64,000 bases of DNA from the NCBI RefSeq assembly GCF_963675985.1, contig NZ_OY780958.1, forward strand, positions 3,658,001-3,722,000, written 5' to 3'. Of the stretch, positions 19,741 through 28,463 are shown one piece after another. Numbering within the stretch: the stretch's first letter is position 1; every line of letters begins with the position of its first letter. Made by a program: the position numbers and the translations under genes. The notes beneath the pieces were generated by a model. That model did no database searches. It was not told the DNA's origin and saw nothing but the letters and a program-made list of their open reading frames with translations. This DNA is from an uncultured Roseibium sp. (GTDB lineage: Bacteria; Pseudomonadota; Alphaproteobacteria; Rhizobiales; Stappiaceae).

Positions 19741-19755
19741 TGAGTTAAATACTCA
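19741..19755. promoter_or_regulatory. Iron-responsive operator (RirA-type), copy 2
   Basis: A second TGA-N9-TCA box forms a perfect palindrome, TGAGT-TAAAT-ACTCA. Its centre is 25 bp from that of copy 1, so the two may be bound on related faces of the helix. Confidence 0.7.
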
Positions 19756-19757
19756 AC

Positions 19758-19774
19758 TTTAGAACCGTTCTAAA
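19758..19774. promoter_or_regulatory. Iron control element (ICE), Irr-type box
   Basis: The perfect palindrome TTTAGAA-CCG-TTCTAAA is identical in its arms to the ICE consensus bound by Irr in rhizobia. It lies 25 bp before the hemP ATG and 2 bp after the second RirA box. Confidence 0.75.
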
Positions 19775-19798
19775 CTTTTGAAATATCGGGTATTTTCG

Positions 19799-19999
19799 AT
19801 GCAGACCACAAAACCTCGCCGCGAAAGGCTCTCGCTTCCTTCCTCCCGCAGGACATCCGACGCCCCCAGCCAGCCGGGGTCGGACACACTGGATACCAGG
19901 ACCTTGTTCAAGGGCCGGCGAGAGTTGAAAATTCAACACAACTCGGAAACCTACCGCCTGACCATCACCAAGCTCGGCAAACTCATTCTCACCAAATAG
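19799..19999 (+). CDS. hemP: Hemin uptake protein HemP/HmuP
   Basis: This 66-residue protein has the family signature in its C-terminal half: LFKGRRELKIQHNSETYRL followed by TKLGKLILTK. HemP/HmuP is a small cytoplasmic protein needed for expression of the outer-membrane haem receptor in several alpha- and betaproteobacteria. The ATG at 19799 gives the usual length; a TTG 21 bp upstream is possible. No haem receptor or ABC genes are adjacent, so it is detached from the haem operon here. The upstream region carries two RirA boxes and one Irr box, so expression in low iron is expected. Confidence 0.88.
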   Translation: MQTTKPRRERLSLPSSRRTSDAPSQPGSDTLDTRTLFKGRRELKIQHNSETYRLTITKLGKLILTK

Positions 20000-20127
20000 C
20001 GGGGCCATGCGTCCCTGCTCTTTCGACCGATGTCGCCTGCGGACAAGAATTGTCCGCTTCACGCGGGTGACGCGGGACGAAAAGCGAGCCATGATTGCAT
20101 GAACGGTTCTGCGTGAAATGGTCGTGC

Positions 20128-21519
20128 ATGTTCATCAGTGTCTTCGACATCTTTAAAATCGGCATCGGTCCGTCCAGTTCCCACACGGTCGGCCCCATGG
20201 TCGCGGTCCGGCGGTATCTGGACCGTCTTGCCGACCTGCCGGAGATGGAAACCCGCGCCAGGCGTATCACGGTCACCCTGCATGGCTCGCTGGCTTTTAC
20301 CGGCAAAGGCCACGCCACCGATCACGCGGTCTGCCTGGGCCTGATGGGCGCAACGCCGGACACGCTCGATCCGGACTCTGTCGCACCGATGCTGGAGAAG
20401 CTGGGCACGGAAAAACGGCTTGCCCTGCAAGGCCTGCCGCCGCTTGATTTCGACCCGGAAACGGATGTCCTCTTCGATTACGGCCCGCCGCTTCCCGCTC
20501 ATGCCAACGGCATGACCTTCCGCCTGCTCGGCGCGAACGGAGAGATGATCGACGAGTTCGTCTACTACTCCATCGGCGGCGGCTTCGTCGTCACCGAAGC
20601 GGAAATGCGGAACACCCGCAATGCACGGGACGAATTGAAGAACCAGGAGGTCCCCTACCCCTTCGCCTCCGCGAAACAGATGCTGGAGATGGGGAAGCGG
20701 ACCGGCTGCAGCGTCGCGGAGATGAAGCTTGCCAACGAGTGTGCCGACGCGTCGGCCGAGGAAGTGTATGGAAGGCTGGACCGGGTCTGGTCCGCCATGG
20801 ACGCCTGCATCAACCGGGGCATCTCCGGACACGGCATCCTGCCGGGCGGGCTGAAGGTGAAGCGCCGGGCAGGCGAGATCTACCAGAAGCTCATCCGCGA
20901 AGGCCGCACCAACCAGCCCTACGAGCACACGGTGATGGACTGGCTCGGCGTTTATGCCATGGCGGTGAATGAGGAAAACGCCAGTGGCGGACGCGTCGTC
21001 ACCGCGCCAACCAACGGAGCCGCCGGCGTCATCCCCGCCGTGACCCGCTACTATCTCGACCACTGCCCCCACGCAAACCAGGATGGTATCCGCACCTTCC
21101 TGCTGACGGCAGCCGCCATCGGCGGCATCATCAAGGCCAATGCCTCGATCTCCGGCGCCGAAGTCGGCTGTCAGGGCGAGGTCGGCTCCGCCTCGGCCAT
21201 GGCCGCCGCCGGCCTGTGCGCAGCCCTTGGCGGCAGCAACGAACAGGTGGAAAACGCCGCCGAAATCGCCCTGGAACATCACCTCGGCATGACCTGCGAT
21301 CCCGTTGGCGGCCTCGTTCAGGTGCCCTGCATCGAGCGCAACGCGCTTGGCGCCGTCAAGGCGGTCACGGCCGCCTCGCTAGCGCTGCGCGGCGACGGCA
21401 GCCATTTCGTTCCCCTGGACGGCTGCATCGAAACCATGCGCCAGACCGGCCTCGACATGGGCGACAAATACAAGGAAACCTCCACCGGCGGGCTCGCCGT
21501 GAATATCGTCGAGTGCTGA
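20128..21519 (+). CDS. sdaA: L-serine ammonia-lyase (iron-sulfur type)
   Basis: This 463-residue single-chain L-serine dehydratase deaminates L-serine to pyruvate and ammonia. The N-terminus MFISVFDIFKIGIGPSSSHTVGPM is diagnostic. The C-terminal catalytic domain shows the Cys residues expected for the 4Fe-4S cluster, in GCQGEVGSASAMA and MTCDPVGGLVQVPC, plus APTNGAAGVIPAV. The ATG at 20128 was chosen over an in-frame TTG 33 bp earlier because conserved sequence begins there. It is convergent with the GntR gene. It is a single gene, probably feeding serine or glycine carbon (the end of betaine breakdown) to pyruvate; that link is inference. Confidence 0.93.
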   Translation: MFISVFDIFKIGIGPSSSHTVGPMVAVRRYLDRLADLPEMETRARRITVTLHGSLAFTGKGHATDHAVCLGLMGATPDTLDPDSVAPMLEKLGTEKRLALQGLPPLDFDPETDVLFDYGPPLPAHANGMTFRLLGANGEMIDEFVYYSIGGGFVVTEAEMRNTRNARDELKNQEVPYPFASAKQMLEMGKRTGCSVAEMKLANECADASAEEVYGRLDRVWSAMDACINRGISGHGILPGGLKVKRRAGEIYQKLIREGRTNQPYEHTVMDWLGVYAMAVNEENASGGRVVTAPTNGAAGVIPAVTRYYLDHCPHANQDGIRTFLLTAAAIGGIIKANASISGAEVGCQGEVGSASAMAAAGLCAALGGSNEQVENAAEIALEHHLGMTCDPVGGLVQVPCIERNALGAVKAVTAASLALRGDGSHFVPLDGCIETMRQTGLDMGDKYKETSTGGLAVNIVEC

Positions 21520-21543
21520 GCGTCGAGGCTTTAGGACCGCTCT

Positions 21544-22161
21544 CTAATTCTGCTTGAGACGCGTCTTGTGGGCGTGGGCGATGTGAAGCCTGGCTGCGGT
21601 CGTGGCGGCCTCGCTGTCGCCGGCAGCAATGGCATCGACGATTGCCGCATGTTCCTCGACCGCGGTTTCACGGCGTTCCGGTGTGTCCAGCGTGGTGCCG
21701 GCCATCAGGATCAGCGACAAACGCAAATGATCGATGAGGTCGACCAGATAGCGGTTGTGCGAGGCCAGGCACAGGCGGCGGTGGAATTCGCGGTTGGAGC
21801 GGACAAGACTGTCCTGATCTTCGATGCGCTTGCGGTCCGCCTTGACCAGATCCTGCAGGATTTCCACTTCCGGCTTGGAAGCGTGTTTGGCGGCAAGGCC
21901 GGCGGCCGTGCCCTCCAGCACCTCGCGCATGTAATAGACCTCGTTGATCTGGCCATGATCGAGGGTCGGGATGACCATGCCCCGGTTCGGTTCATGGACG
22001 GCCAGCCCCTGCGCTTCCAGACGCTTCAGGCCTTCGCGGATCGGCGTACGACTGACGCCGAATTCCTCCGCCAGTTCAGCCTCCCGGAGCCGGTCGCCCG
22101 GCTTGAGCACACGGTCCTCGATCAGGCCGATCAGCCTGCGGTAAATTTCAGATCCGTTCAT
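21544..22161 (-). CDS. GntR-family (FCD domain) transcriptional regulator
   Basis: This is a 205-residue protein from the ATG at 22161. The wHTH lies at 5-70 (YRRLIGLIEDRVLKPGDRLRE, EEFGVSRTPIREGLKRLEAQGLA), followed by an all-helical FCD effector domain (about 80-200) with metal/ligand-type His residues in REFHRRL and EEHAAIVDAI. The frame is open to 22275, and a GTG at 22179 preceded by GGAG is also plausible, so the start is uncertain. It is downstream of anmK and the transaminase gene on the same strand and may regulate that unit. Confidence 0.88.
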   Translation of the reverse strand: MNGSEIYRRLIGLIEDRVLKPGDRLREAELAEEFGVSRTPIREGLKRLEAQGLAVHEPNRGMVIPTLDHGQINEVYYMREVLEGTAAGLAAKHASKPEVEILQDLVKADRKRIEDQDSLVRSNREFHRRLCLASHNRYLVDLIDHLRLSLILMAGTTLDTPERRETAVEEHAAIVDAIAAGDSEAATTAARLHIAHAHKTRLKQN

Positions 22162-22231
22162 GATTACGGGTGTTACCACGTTTCTCCGCTCCTCCAACCC
22201 GAATCCCGTTTCAGGCCGCCCGAATCCCTTC

Positions 22232-23308
22232 TCAGACAGATTGAGACTTTGGCGCAAAAAGCCTGCCGCCGACAACAGGTTCGCGCGCTCCTGTGGTCTC
22301 CGGATAGCTGGTCGGCAGGCCTGCTTTCAAGCGCGCACCGAGAAAGGCCATGGCCTGGGCCTCCAGCGCATCGCCGTCGATATCGAAACGATCCGACGGC
22401 TGGACCTCGCCGGTGAGACGCTCGTCAAGTTCGTGCATCAGGGTCGGGTTCAGCCGTCCGCCACCGCAGACGATCCAGAGCCTCGGATCTAACGGCAGCA
22501 GGGAGACGGCTCTGGCGACCGCGGCAGCTGTGAAGGCGGCAAGGGTGGCCGCGCCGTCCTCAAGCGACGTGTCCGAATCCAGGTCGAGCGCGAAGGCGTT
22601 CCGGTCGAGGGACTTGGGTCCCGGCCGGTCGAAGAAGGGATGGGAGAGCGCCTTTTCCAGCCAGCTTTGATCCACCCGGCCTTTTGCCGAAATCTCGCCA
22701 TTTCGGTCATGATCGCCGGCCTGGTGCCGACGGATCCAGTCATCGAGCAGCGCGTTGCCCGGACCAATATCGAAGGCGACCAGCGTGCTGCCGTCAACAT
22801 AGGTCAGGTTGGAGACGCCGCCGATGTTGAGGAAACACAGAGGCTGAGGCAGATCGAGCGACAGGGCCTGATGATAGACCGGAACCAGCGGCGCCCCCTC
22901 CCCGCCTGCTGCCATGTCGGCCAGGCGCAGATCGCCGACGACCGGGATGCCGAGGTCGTCGGCCAGTGCCTGCGGGTCGCCGAGCTGGACAGTCTCGCCC
23001 TGTTTCGGGTCATGCCAGACGGTCTGGCCGTGAAAGACCACGAGATCCACATCAAGCCCGTGTTCGGCGATGAAGGAGCGGATTGCGTCCGCATGGTCCC
23101 GGGTGACGAGTTCAGCGACTTCCGGCCAGTTCGACCGGTCTGCAGGCCCGCGCGCAATCGCTTCCAGAACGTCCGCGCGGGTTTCATAGGCATAGTCGGC
23201 AGTCGCCGATGCCCCGAAACGGGCGACCGTGCGGCCGTCCGTCTCGATTTCGGCAAGGTCGATGCCATCGGCTGACGTACCGCTGATGGTGCCGACCACG
23301 GACCACAT
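22232..23308 (-). CDS. anmK: Anhydro-N-acetylmuramic acid kinase
   Basis: This 358-residue protein is of the ASKHA sugar-kinase fold. It has the phosphate-binding TISGTSADGIDLA at the N-terminus (family MSGTSxDG), FHGQTVWHDP and GDLRLADMAAGG in the middle, and a nucleotide-site FDIGPGNALLDDW. AnmK hydrolyses and phosphorylates 1,6-anhydroMurNAc to MurNAc-6-phosphate in cell-wall recycling. It starts 2 bp after the stop of the transaminase gene, so the two are co-transcribed. No murQ or nagZ is in the window. Confidence 0.93.
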   Translation of the reverse strand: MWSVVGTISGTSADGIDLAEIETDGRTVARFGASATADYAYETRADVLEAIARGPADRSNWPEVAELVTRDHADAIRSFIAEHGLDVDLVVFHGQTVWHDPKQGETVQLGDPQALADDLGIPVVGDLRLADMAAGGEGAPLVPVYHQALSLDLPQPLCFLNIGGVSNLTYVDGSTLVAFDIGPGNALLDDWIRRHQAGDHDRNGEISAKGRVDQSWLEKALSHPFFDRPGPKSLDRNAFALDLDSDTSLEDGAATLAAFTAAAVARAVSLLPLDPRLWIVCGGGRLNPTLMHELDERLTGEVQPSDRFDIDGDALEAQAMAFLGARLKAGLPTSYPETTGAREPVVGGRLFAPKSQSV

Positions 23309-23310
23309 GG

Positions 23311-24669
23311 TCAGAGCGCCTTGGAGAGGTTTTCCAGCGACGCCTCAGCAATATCGAACATCTCGTCGATCTGCTTTTCGGTGATGATCAGCGGCGGGCA
23401 GAAGGCCAGCGCGTCGATCATGTTCCGAGAGATCAGGCCGTTGGCATGGAATTCCGCATTCGCCCTGGCGCCAAGCGCGCCCGGTGTCTTGGACAGCTCT
23501 TCATGGCCAAGTTCGATGGCGCCGATCAGGCCGATCCCCCGGGTCTCGACCACCAGCGGATGATCGTTGAAGGAATTCAGGCGAGAAAGGAACTTCGGGC
23601 TCACCGATTTGATGTGGGCCAGGATGTCCCGCTCTTCGATGATCTTCAGGTTTTCAAGCGCGACGGCGGCGGCGACCGGATGGCCGCTGGCGGTGTAGCC
23701 GTGGCCCCAGACGCCGATCTTGTGGCTTTCGTCGGCAACCGGACCGTAGACCTTCTCGTTCACCATCAGCGCGGAGATCGGCAGATAGGACGAGGACAGC
23801 TGCTTCGACAGGGTCATCATGTCCGGTTCGAGATTGTAGGTCTTGGTACCGAACATCTCACCGGTCCGGCCGAAGCCGCAGATGACTTCGTCGGCGACGA
23901 ACAGAATGTCGTATTTCTTCAGGACCGGCTGAACCGCTTCCCAGTACCCGTCCGGCGGAATGACAACGCCGCCGGCGCCCATCACCGGTTCGGCGAAGAA
24001 GGCTGCGATCGTTTCCGGGCCTTCGGCCAGGATCAGGTCTTCCAGATCCTGGGCGCAACGCTTGGCAAAGGTCGCCTCGTCCTCGCCGTCCTTTTTCATG
24101 GTCCGGTAGTGCGGGCTGGTGGTGTGCAGGATGTTGGCGATCGGTAGATCGAAGGAGCGGTGGTTGTTCGGCAGGCCGGTCAGGCTGGCGGAGGCAACCG
24201 TCACCCCATGATAACCACGGACGCGCGAGATGATCTTCTTCCGTTCGGGCTGGCCGAGCGCGTTGGAGCGGTACCAGATCAGTTTGATCGCGGTGTCGTT
24301 GGCTTCCGAACCGGAGTTGGTGAAATAGACCTTGGACATGGGCACAGGCGCCATGTTCACCAGCATTTCGGCGAGTTCGACCGACGGTCCGTGGGTCTTG
24401 TGGGAGAAGGTGTGATAGAAGGGCAGCTTCTCCATCTGGCGGGTCGCGGCTTCCACCAGACGCTTTTCACCAAAGCCCAGCGCCACGCTCCACAGGCCGG
24501 CCATAGCCTCGATATAGCGCTTGCCGCTGTTGTCCTCGACGTAGATCCCCTCGCCCTTCTCGATCACCATCGGACCGACTTCTTCGTGCTTGCGCGCGTC
24601 GGTGTAGGCGTGAAGCTGATAGGCGATATCGCGCGCTTCGATGGAATTGGGGAGATGGGTCATCGTCAT
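23311..24669 (-). CDS. Class III PLP aminotransferase (omega-transaminase type)
   Basis: This 452-residue fold-type I enzyme has the PLP-binding Lys289 in TLSKQLSSSYLPIS. Other motifs are NSGSEANDTAIKL, RGYHGVTVASASLTG and the PLP-phosphate/ring Asp in FVADEVICGFGRTG. It belongs to the pyruvate-dependent omega-amino-acid/amine transaminases (putrescine-, taurine- or beta-alanine-pyruvate-like); the exact donor cannot be read from sequence. It is the first gene of a transaminase-anmK pair (2-bp gap), possibly with the GntR gene after them. Pyruvate- versus 2-oxoglutarate-type is a family-level inference. Confidence 0.9.
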   Translation of the reverse strand: MTMTHLPNSIEARDIAYQLHAYTDARKHEEVGPMVIEKGEGIYVEDNSGKRYIEAMAGLWSVALGFGEKRLVEAATRQMEKLPFYHTFSHKTHGPSVELAEMLVNMAPVPMSKVYFTNSGSEANDTAIKLIWYRSNALGQPERKKIISRVRGYHGVTVASASLTGLPNNHRSFDLPIANILHTTSPHYRTMKKDGEDEATFAKRCAQDLEDLILAEGPETIAAFFAEPVMGAGGVVIPPDGYWEAVQPVLKKYDILFVADEVICGFGRTGEMFGTKTYNLEPDMMTLSKQLSSSYLPISALMVNEKVYGPVADESHKIGVWGHGYTASGHPVAAAVALENLKIIEERDILAHIKSVSPKFLSRLNSFNDHPLVVETRGIGLIGAIELGHEELSKTPGALGARANAEFHANGLISRNMIDALAFCPPLIITEKQIDEMFDIAEASLENLSKAL

Positions 24670-24871
24670 CCTCAGGGAAGTTCAAACGTGATTGTGGATT
24701 GGTTAAACCAACGAGCCGAGCGGCCCGTGCTGTCGGGACACTACGCCTGATGACGCCGCTTTTCACGCAAAATCGGAAATTCTTCCGCAACTGTGGCAAG
24801 ACAGCCAATCAATGCCCAAGCCCTGTGCAGGCTGCAGGATGTCCTTCATCAAAAGTGACGTAACTGCAGTT

Positions 24872-26077
24872 TCAGCGGGAGGTGACGGCCACTCCGTTTT
24901 CCACGTTATTGCCCGGATGAAGCACCACCGTATCGCCTTCCTTCAGACCGTCGGTTATTTCGACTGTGAGACCGTTGGCGTGCCCGACCTCGACCTTCCG
25001 GATCATGGCGCGGCCATCCTCGACCGCAAAAACCGCCCAGTCTTCGCCCTCGCGGAACAAGGCCGTCAACGGAAGGGTCAGGACATCGCCGCCTTGCCAC
25101 AGGATGATCGAGACTTCGACGCGGAAACCGTGGGCGAGTTTGGCGTAAGCCTCCGGCGGGTCGGTCAGGTCGATCACTACGTTGACGCGCTGTTCCTCGA
25201 TACCCAGGGCCGAGATCTTGGTGAAGCCGAAGGGCTCGACCCGGCGGACCACGCCGTTCAGCGGCGTTTCGCCACCCCAGTCGTCGATGACCACCTTCAG
25301 GCCCGGAGAGACTTTGACCGCGTCCGCGGACAGGAGATCCACGACGATTTCAAGGTCTCTCGGATCGCCGACTTCCGCAATCGTCGTTCCCGCCTGCAAC
25401 ACGCCCTCGCTTTTCTTCAGGACGCGCAGGATCTTGCCGTCGACCGGCGCGTAAAGAGGAATGCAGGAACAGGCGTCCCGCTGATTGACCAGTTCGGTCG
25501 GTGAGATCAGCTGGCTCTGGGCGCGCTCCAGCTCGTGGGTTCTCATATCCAGGGTCGCTTCGGCCGTTGCCAGTTCGGCCTTCCTGGTATCGAAGGCCAA
25601 TTTCGCCTGATCCAGCTGGCGCTTGGAAACGGTCTCCCGACCTGCCAGCTCCCGAGCCCGGGCTAGGTCGGCCTTGGCGAATTCGAGCTCGGCGCGCGCT
25701 CTCGATATATTCGCTTCGGCCAGATCGCGCGCGGCCATTGCCGCCTGGACGGAGGCGCGCAGTTCCGCTTCCGTACGCTGGTCCAGGAATTCCGGATCGA
25801 TCGGCTGCAACTCGGCGATGACGTCGACTTTCGCCTTCACCTCGTCGCCGGCCTCCTTGTCGATCCTAAGAAGCCGCCCGGTGACAGGCGTGCTGACCTC
25901 ATAGACATCCTCGATCCGGGTCTTGCCCTCCTCGTCGACACTGACCGTCAGGGGACCACGTTTCAGGAGATAAAGATCCACGGCCACCGGGCGCGGCCAA
26001 AGCGCATAGGCCACACCAAGCGCGACCGCCAACAATATAAGCCCCCAGATGATCAGGCGGCGAAAGGTGATGCTCAT
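24872..26077 (-). CDS. HlyD/MacA-type periplasmic adaptor subunit
   Basis: This 401-residue membrane-fusion protein has one N-terminal TM (about 5-27). A lipoyl half-motif (about 45-75) is followed by a long Ala/Glu/Arg-rich coiled-coil hairpin (about 75-190). A second lipoyl half follows (CIPLYAPVDGKILRV, about 200-220), then beta-barrel regions. It is the last gene of an ATPase-permease-adaptor unit, 12 bp after the permease, and would link the inner-membrane pump to an outer-membrane channel. No TolC-like channel is adjacent. Confidence 0.9.
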   Translation of the reverse strand: MSITFRRLIIWGLILLAVALGVAYALWPRPVAVDLYLLKRGPLTVSVDEEGKTRIEDVYEVSTPVTGRLLRIDKEAGDEVKAKVDVIAELQPIDPEFLDQRTEAELRASVQAAMAARDLAEANISRARAELEFAKADLARARELAGRETVSKRQLDQAKLAFDTRKAELATAEATLDMRTHELERAQSQLISPTELVNQRDACSCIPLYAPVDGKILRVLKKSEGVLQAGTTIAEVGDPRDLEIVVDLLSADAVKVSPGLKVVIDDWGGETPLNGVVRRVEPFGFTKISALGIEEQRVNVVIDLTDPPEAYAKLAHGFRVEVSIILWQGGDVLTLPLTALFREGEDWAVFAVEDGRAMIRKVEVGHANGLTVEITDGLKEGDTVVLHPGNNVENGVAVTSR

Positions 26078-26089
26078 GGTTTTGTCCTG

Positions 26090-28453
26090 TCACTCTCGTG
26101 TCTTCAGCACAGCGATCAGATCGAGCCGGTCGAGCCTTCGGCGTACCATCAGAGCAGATATCGCAGCCGCGGCAAGGGTTACCAGCATGGCATAGCCGAA
26201 GGAAGACGGCTCGATAACCGCCGGTATCCGGAAAAGTTCGGTATCGAAGGACTTCGCCATGCCAAGCGCCAGCCAGTTGCCGATCAGGCAGCCCACGGGC
26301 AGCGCCATCACCGTCAGCAGCAGACTTTGCCCAAGCAGGATGTAGGAAATCTCGAACCGGGTGAACCCGATCACCCGAAGGGTGGCAAGTTCCCGGCCAC
26401 GTTCGGACAGGGCAATGCGCGCGGAATTGTAGACGACACCGACGGCCAAAGCCGAGGCAAAGCCGGCAAACATGCCGACGAATACCAGCATGGTCTTAGC
26501 CATGGTTTCGTTGAAAATGTCGATCGCCGCCTGGCGCAAGGTGACCGACGCAACGTGTGGCGTGTCCTTGAGCCTGGCAAAAAGGGCGGCCTGCTTGTTC
26601 GGGTCGATACGCAGATGCACCGTGTTGACCACTTTGGTCTCGCGCATCATCCGGTTGATCGCCTCAAGGCGCATGTAGGCCGGATAGCCGATATAGGTGT
26701 TGAAGACGCGCACCACCGGAACCTCGACGACGGGCCTCTGGCCCTCGAGCACTTCCAGCTCGACGCGGTCGCCGGTCTTTGCCCCCAGGATCTCGGCCAA
26801 CTTGGTCGAGATCACAAGACCGTCCGGCGGCAGGTCGATGGCACCGCCCTTGTCGTCATAGACGAGATAAAGCCCCTGTTGAGCCGGCAGGCCGGAAATC
26901 TGAAGACGCTTGGACCGCGGTCCCAGATGGGCGCGGACATCCAGATTGCGCTGACCTTCCACAGCCAGAACGCCGGGCAGGTTTTCAAAATCCCTGAGCA
27001 CCGACGGCGGCTGGATATCTGTCAGGCTGACGGTCACGTCCTGCCGCTGTGCGGCAACGAAATAAACGTCGATCAGCCGGTTTATGGAATCGAGCCACTG
27101 CAGCGCCATGATCAGCACGGCAACGGACATGCCGATCCCGATCACGGTCATCCCGGAGCGCAAAGGCCAGCGGAACACCTGTCGGAAAATCATTCGTGTC
27201 GGCTGGTCCAGAAGCCGGGCAAGCCCGGTCTGGGCAAGATAGGAGCGGGAAAAGGACGGCGGCGCCGGAGGACGCATGGCTTCGGCCGGCGCCAGGCGCA
27301 CGGCGCGGCGAACCGCGCTGGCCGTGCCGACCATGGCCGCGAGCAGGCTCAGGCCGCCCGCGATCAGGAAACTGTCGGGCAACGGGCGGAACAGCAGGAA
27401 GGGAAAGCTGTACATCTGCGCGTATATGGACGTGGTCCATTGGCCGAGCCCCGCGCCCAGGAACGAGCCGAGCACCACGCCGATCAGGGCAATCACCATG
27501 ACCAGTTTCATGTAATGCCAGCCGACTTCGAGATCGGAATACCCGAACGCCTTCAGGAGACCGATCACCCCGCGCTCGGTCGCGATCAGCCGGTCGACCA
27601 CCATGTTGGTGAGGAACGCTGCCACGATCAGGAAGATCGACGGCAGCAGACGGGCCATCGTCTTCAGCTGATCGATTTCATTCATCAGGAACCAGTTCGA
27701 TACCTGGTCCTTGCGGGCATACGCGCCGCTGCCGCCATAACGCGCCAGGATCCGGTCCAGCCGCTGAATGACACCATCGGGAGGCGTATGAGGCAGAAGC
27801 GTCAGGGCGACATCGTTGAAGGCGCCGTCCAGATCGAAGGCGCCGGCGAGCGCCCGCTCGCCCATCCAGAAGATGGCATAGCGCTTGTCGTCCGGCATCA
27901 GCGCACCGGGGCCGATGGCGTAGGTGTGTTCCGGCGACAGGGCAATGCCGACGATCCGCAGGGTGCGTTTCTGAGTGTTGATCACAGCCTTGACGGTGTC
28001 GCCCAGGGTCAGATCCTGTGCGGTCGCGAACTTCTCGTTGACGACCACTTCCTCGGGCTTGGTCGGGTCCACAAGCCGTCCGCTCTGCAGGGCGAGCTGA
28101 TTGAGCAGAGGCTTTCCCCGCTCCGGCAGGGAGGACAGCAGAGCGGTTGCCGGCTCCTCGAAGCCGGCGATGTCCAGCGTTGCATATTCGACGATGCGCG
28201 CCTCGACCGTCTGCACACCGGGAATATCGGCGATCCTGGGCACCAGCGACTTGGGCGCGCGTTTCAGATGACAGAAGACATCGGCAAAACGGTAACGTTC
28301 GTAATAGGCATCGGCGGTGGCCTGCAGGGACTGGATTGCGCCCAGCGACTGCACCATCACGCCGACACCGGTGGCAATCACAACGGCGATCGCAAGCACC
28401 TGCCCCTTCAGGTGCCAGAGATCGCGCAGAAGTTTCCGGTTCAGCGGATGCAT
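26090..28453 (-). CDS. FtsX-like ABC transporter permease
   Basis: This is a 787-residue protein. It has one N-terminal TM (about 12-35), a large periplasmic MacB-type core domain, an FtsX TM bundle (about 250-400), a second extracytoplasmic domain and a second FtsX bundle near the C-terminus (DuF214/DevC-like duplication). I chose the ATG at 28453, 10 bp after the ATPase stop with an AGAGGG ribosome site, over an upstream in-frame Met that would overlap the ATPase. Such pumps move lipids, peptides or drugs by mechanotransmission. The substrate is unknown. Confidence 0.88.
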   Translation of the reverse strand: MHPLNRKLLRDLWHLKGQVLAIAVVIATGVGVMVQSLGAIQSLQATADAYYERYRFADVFCHLKRAPKSLVPRIADIPGVQTVEARIVEYATLDIAGFEEPATALLSSLPERGKPLLNQLALQSGRLVDPTKPEEVVVNEKFATAQDLTLGDTVKAVINTQKRTLRIVGIALSPEHTYAIGPGALMPDDKRYAIFWMGERALAGAFDLDGAFNDVALTLLPHTPPDGVIQRLDRILARYGGSGAYARKDQVSNWFLMNEIDQLKTMARLLPSIFLIVAAFLTNMVVDRLIATERGVIGLLKAFGYSDLEVGWHYMKLVMVIALIGVVLGSFLGAGLGQWTTSIYAQMYSFPFLLFRPLPDSFLIAGGLSLLAAMVGTASAVRRAVRLAPAEAMRPPAPPSFSRSYLAQTGLARLLDQPTRMIFRQVFRWPLRSGMTVIGIGMSVAVLIMALQWLDSINRLIDVYFVAAQRQDVTVSLTDIQPPSVLRDFENLPGVLAVEGQRNLDVRAHLGPRSKRLQISGLPAQQGLYLVYDDKGGAIDLPPDGLVISTKLAEILGAKTGDRVELEVLEGQRPVVEVPVVRVFNTYIGYPAYMRLEAINRMMRETKVVNTVHLRIDPNKQAALFARLKDTPHVASVTLRQAAIDIFNETMAKTMLVFVGMFAGFASALAVGVVYNSARIALSERGRELATLRVIGFTRFEISYILLGQSLLLTVMALPVGCLIGNWLALGMAKSFDTELFRIPAVIEPSSFGYAMLVTLAAAAISALMVRRRLDRLDLIAVLKTRE

Positions 28454-28463
28454 TGCAGGCCCT

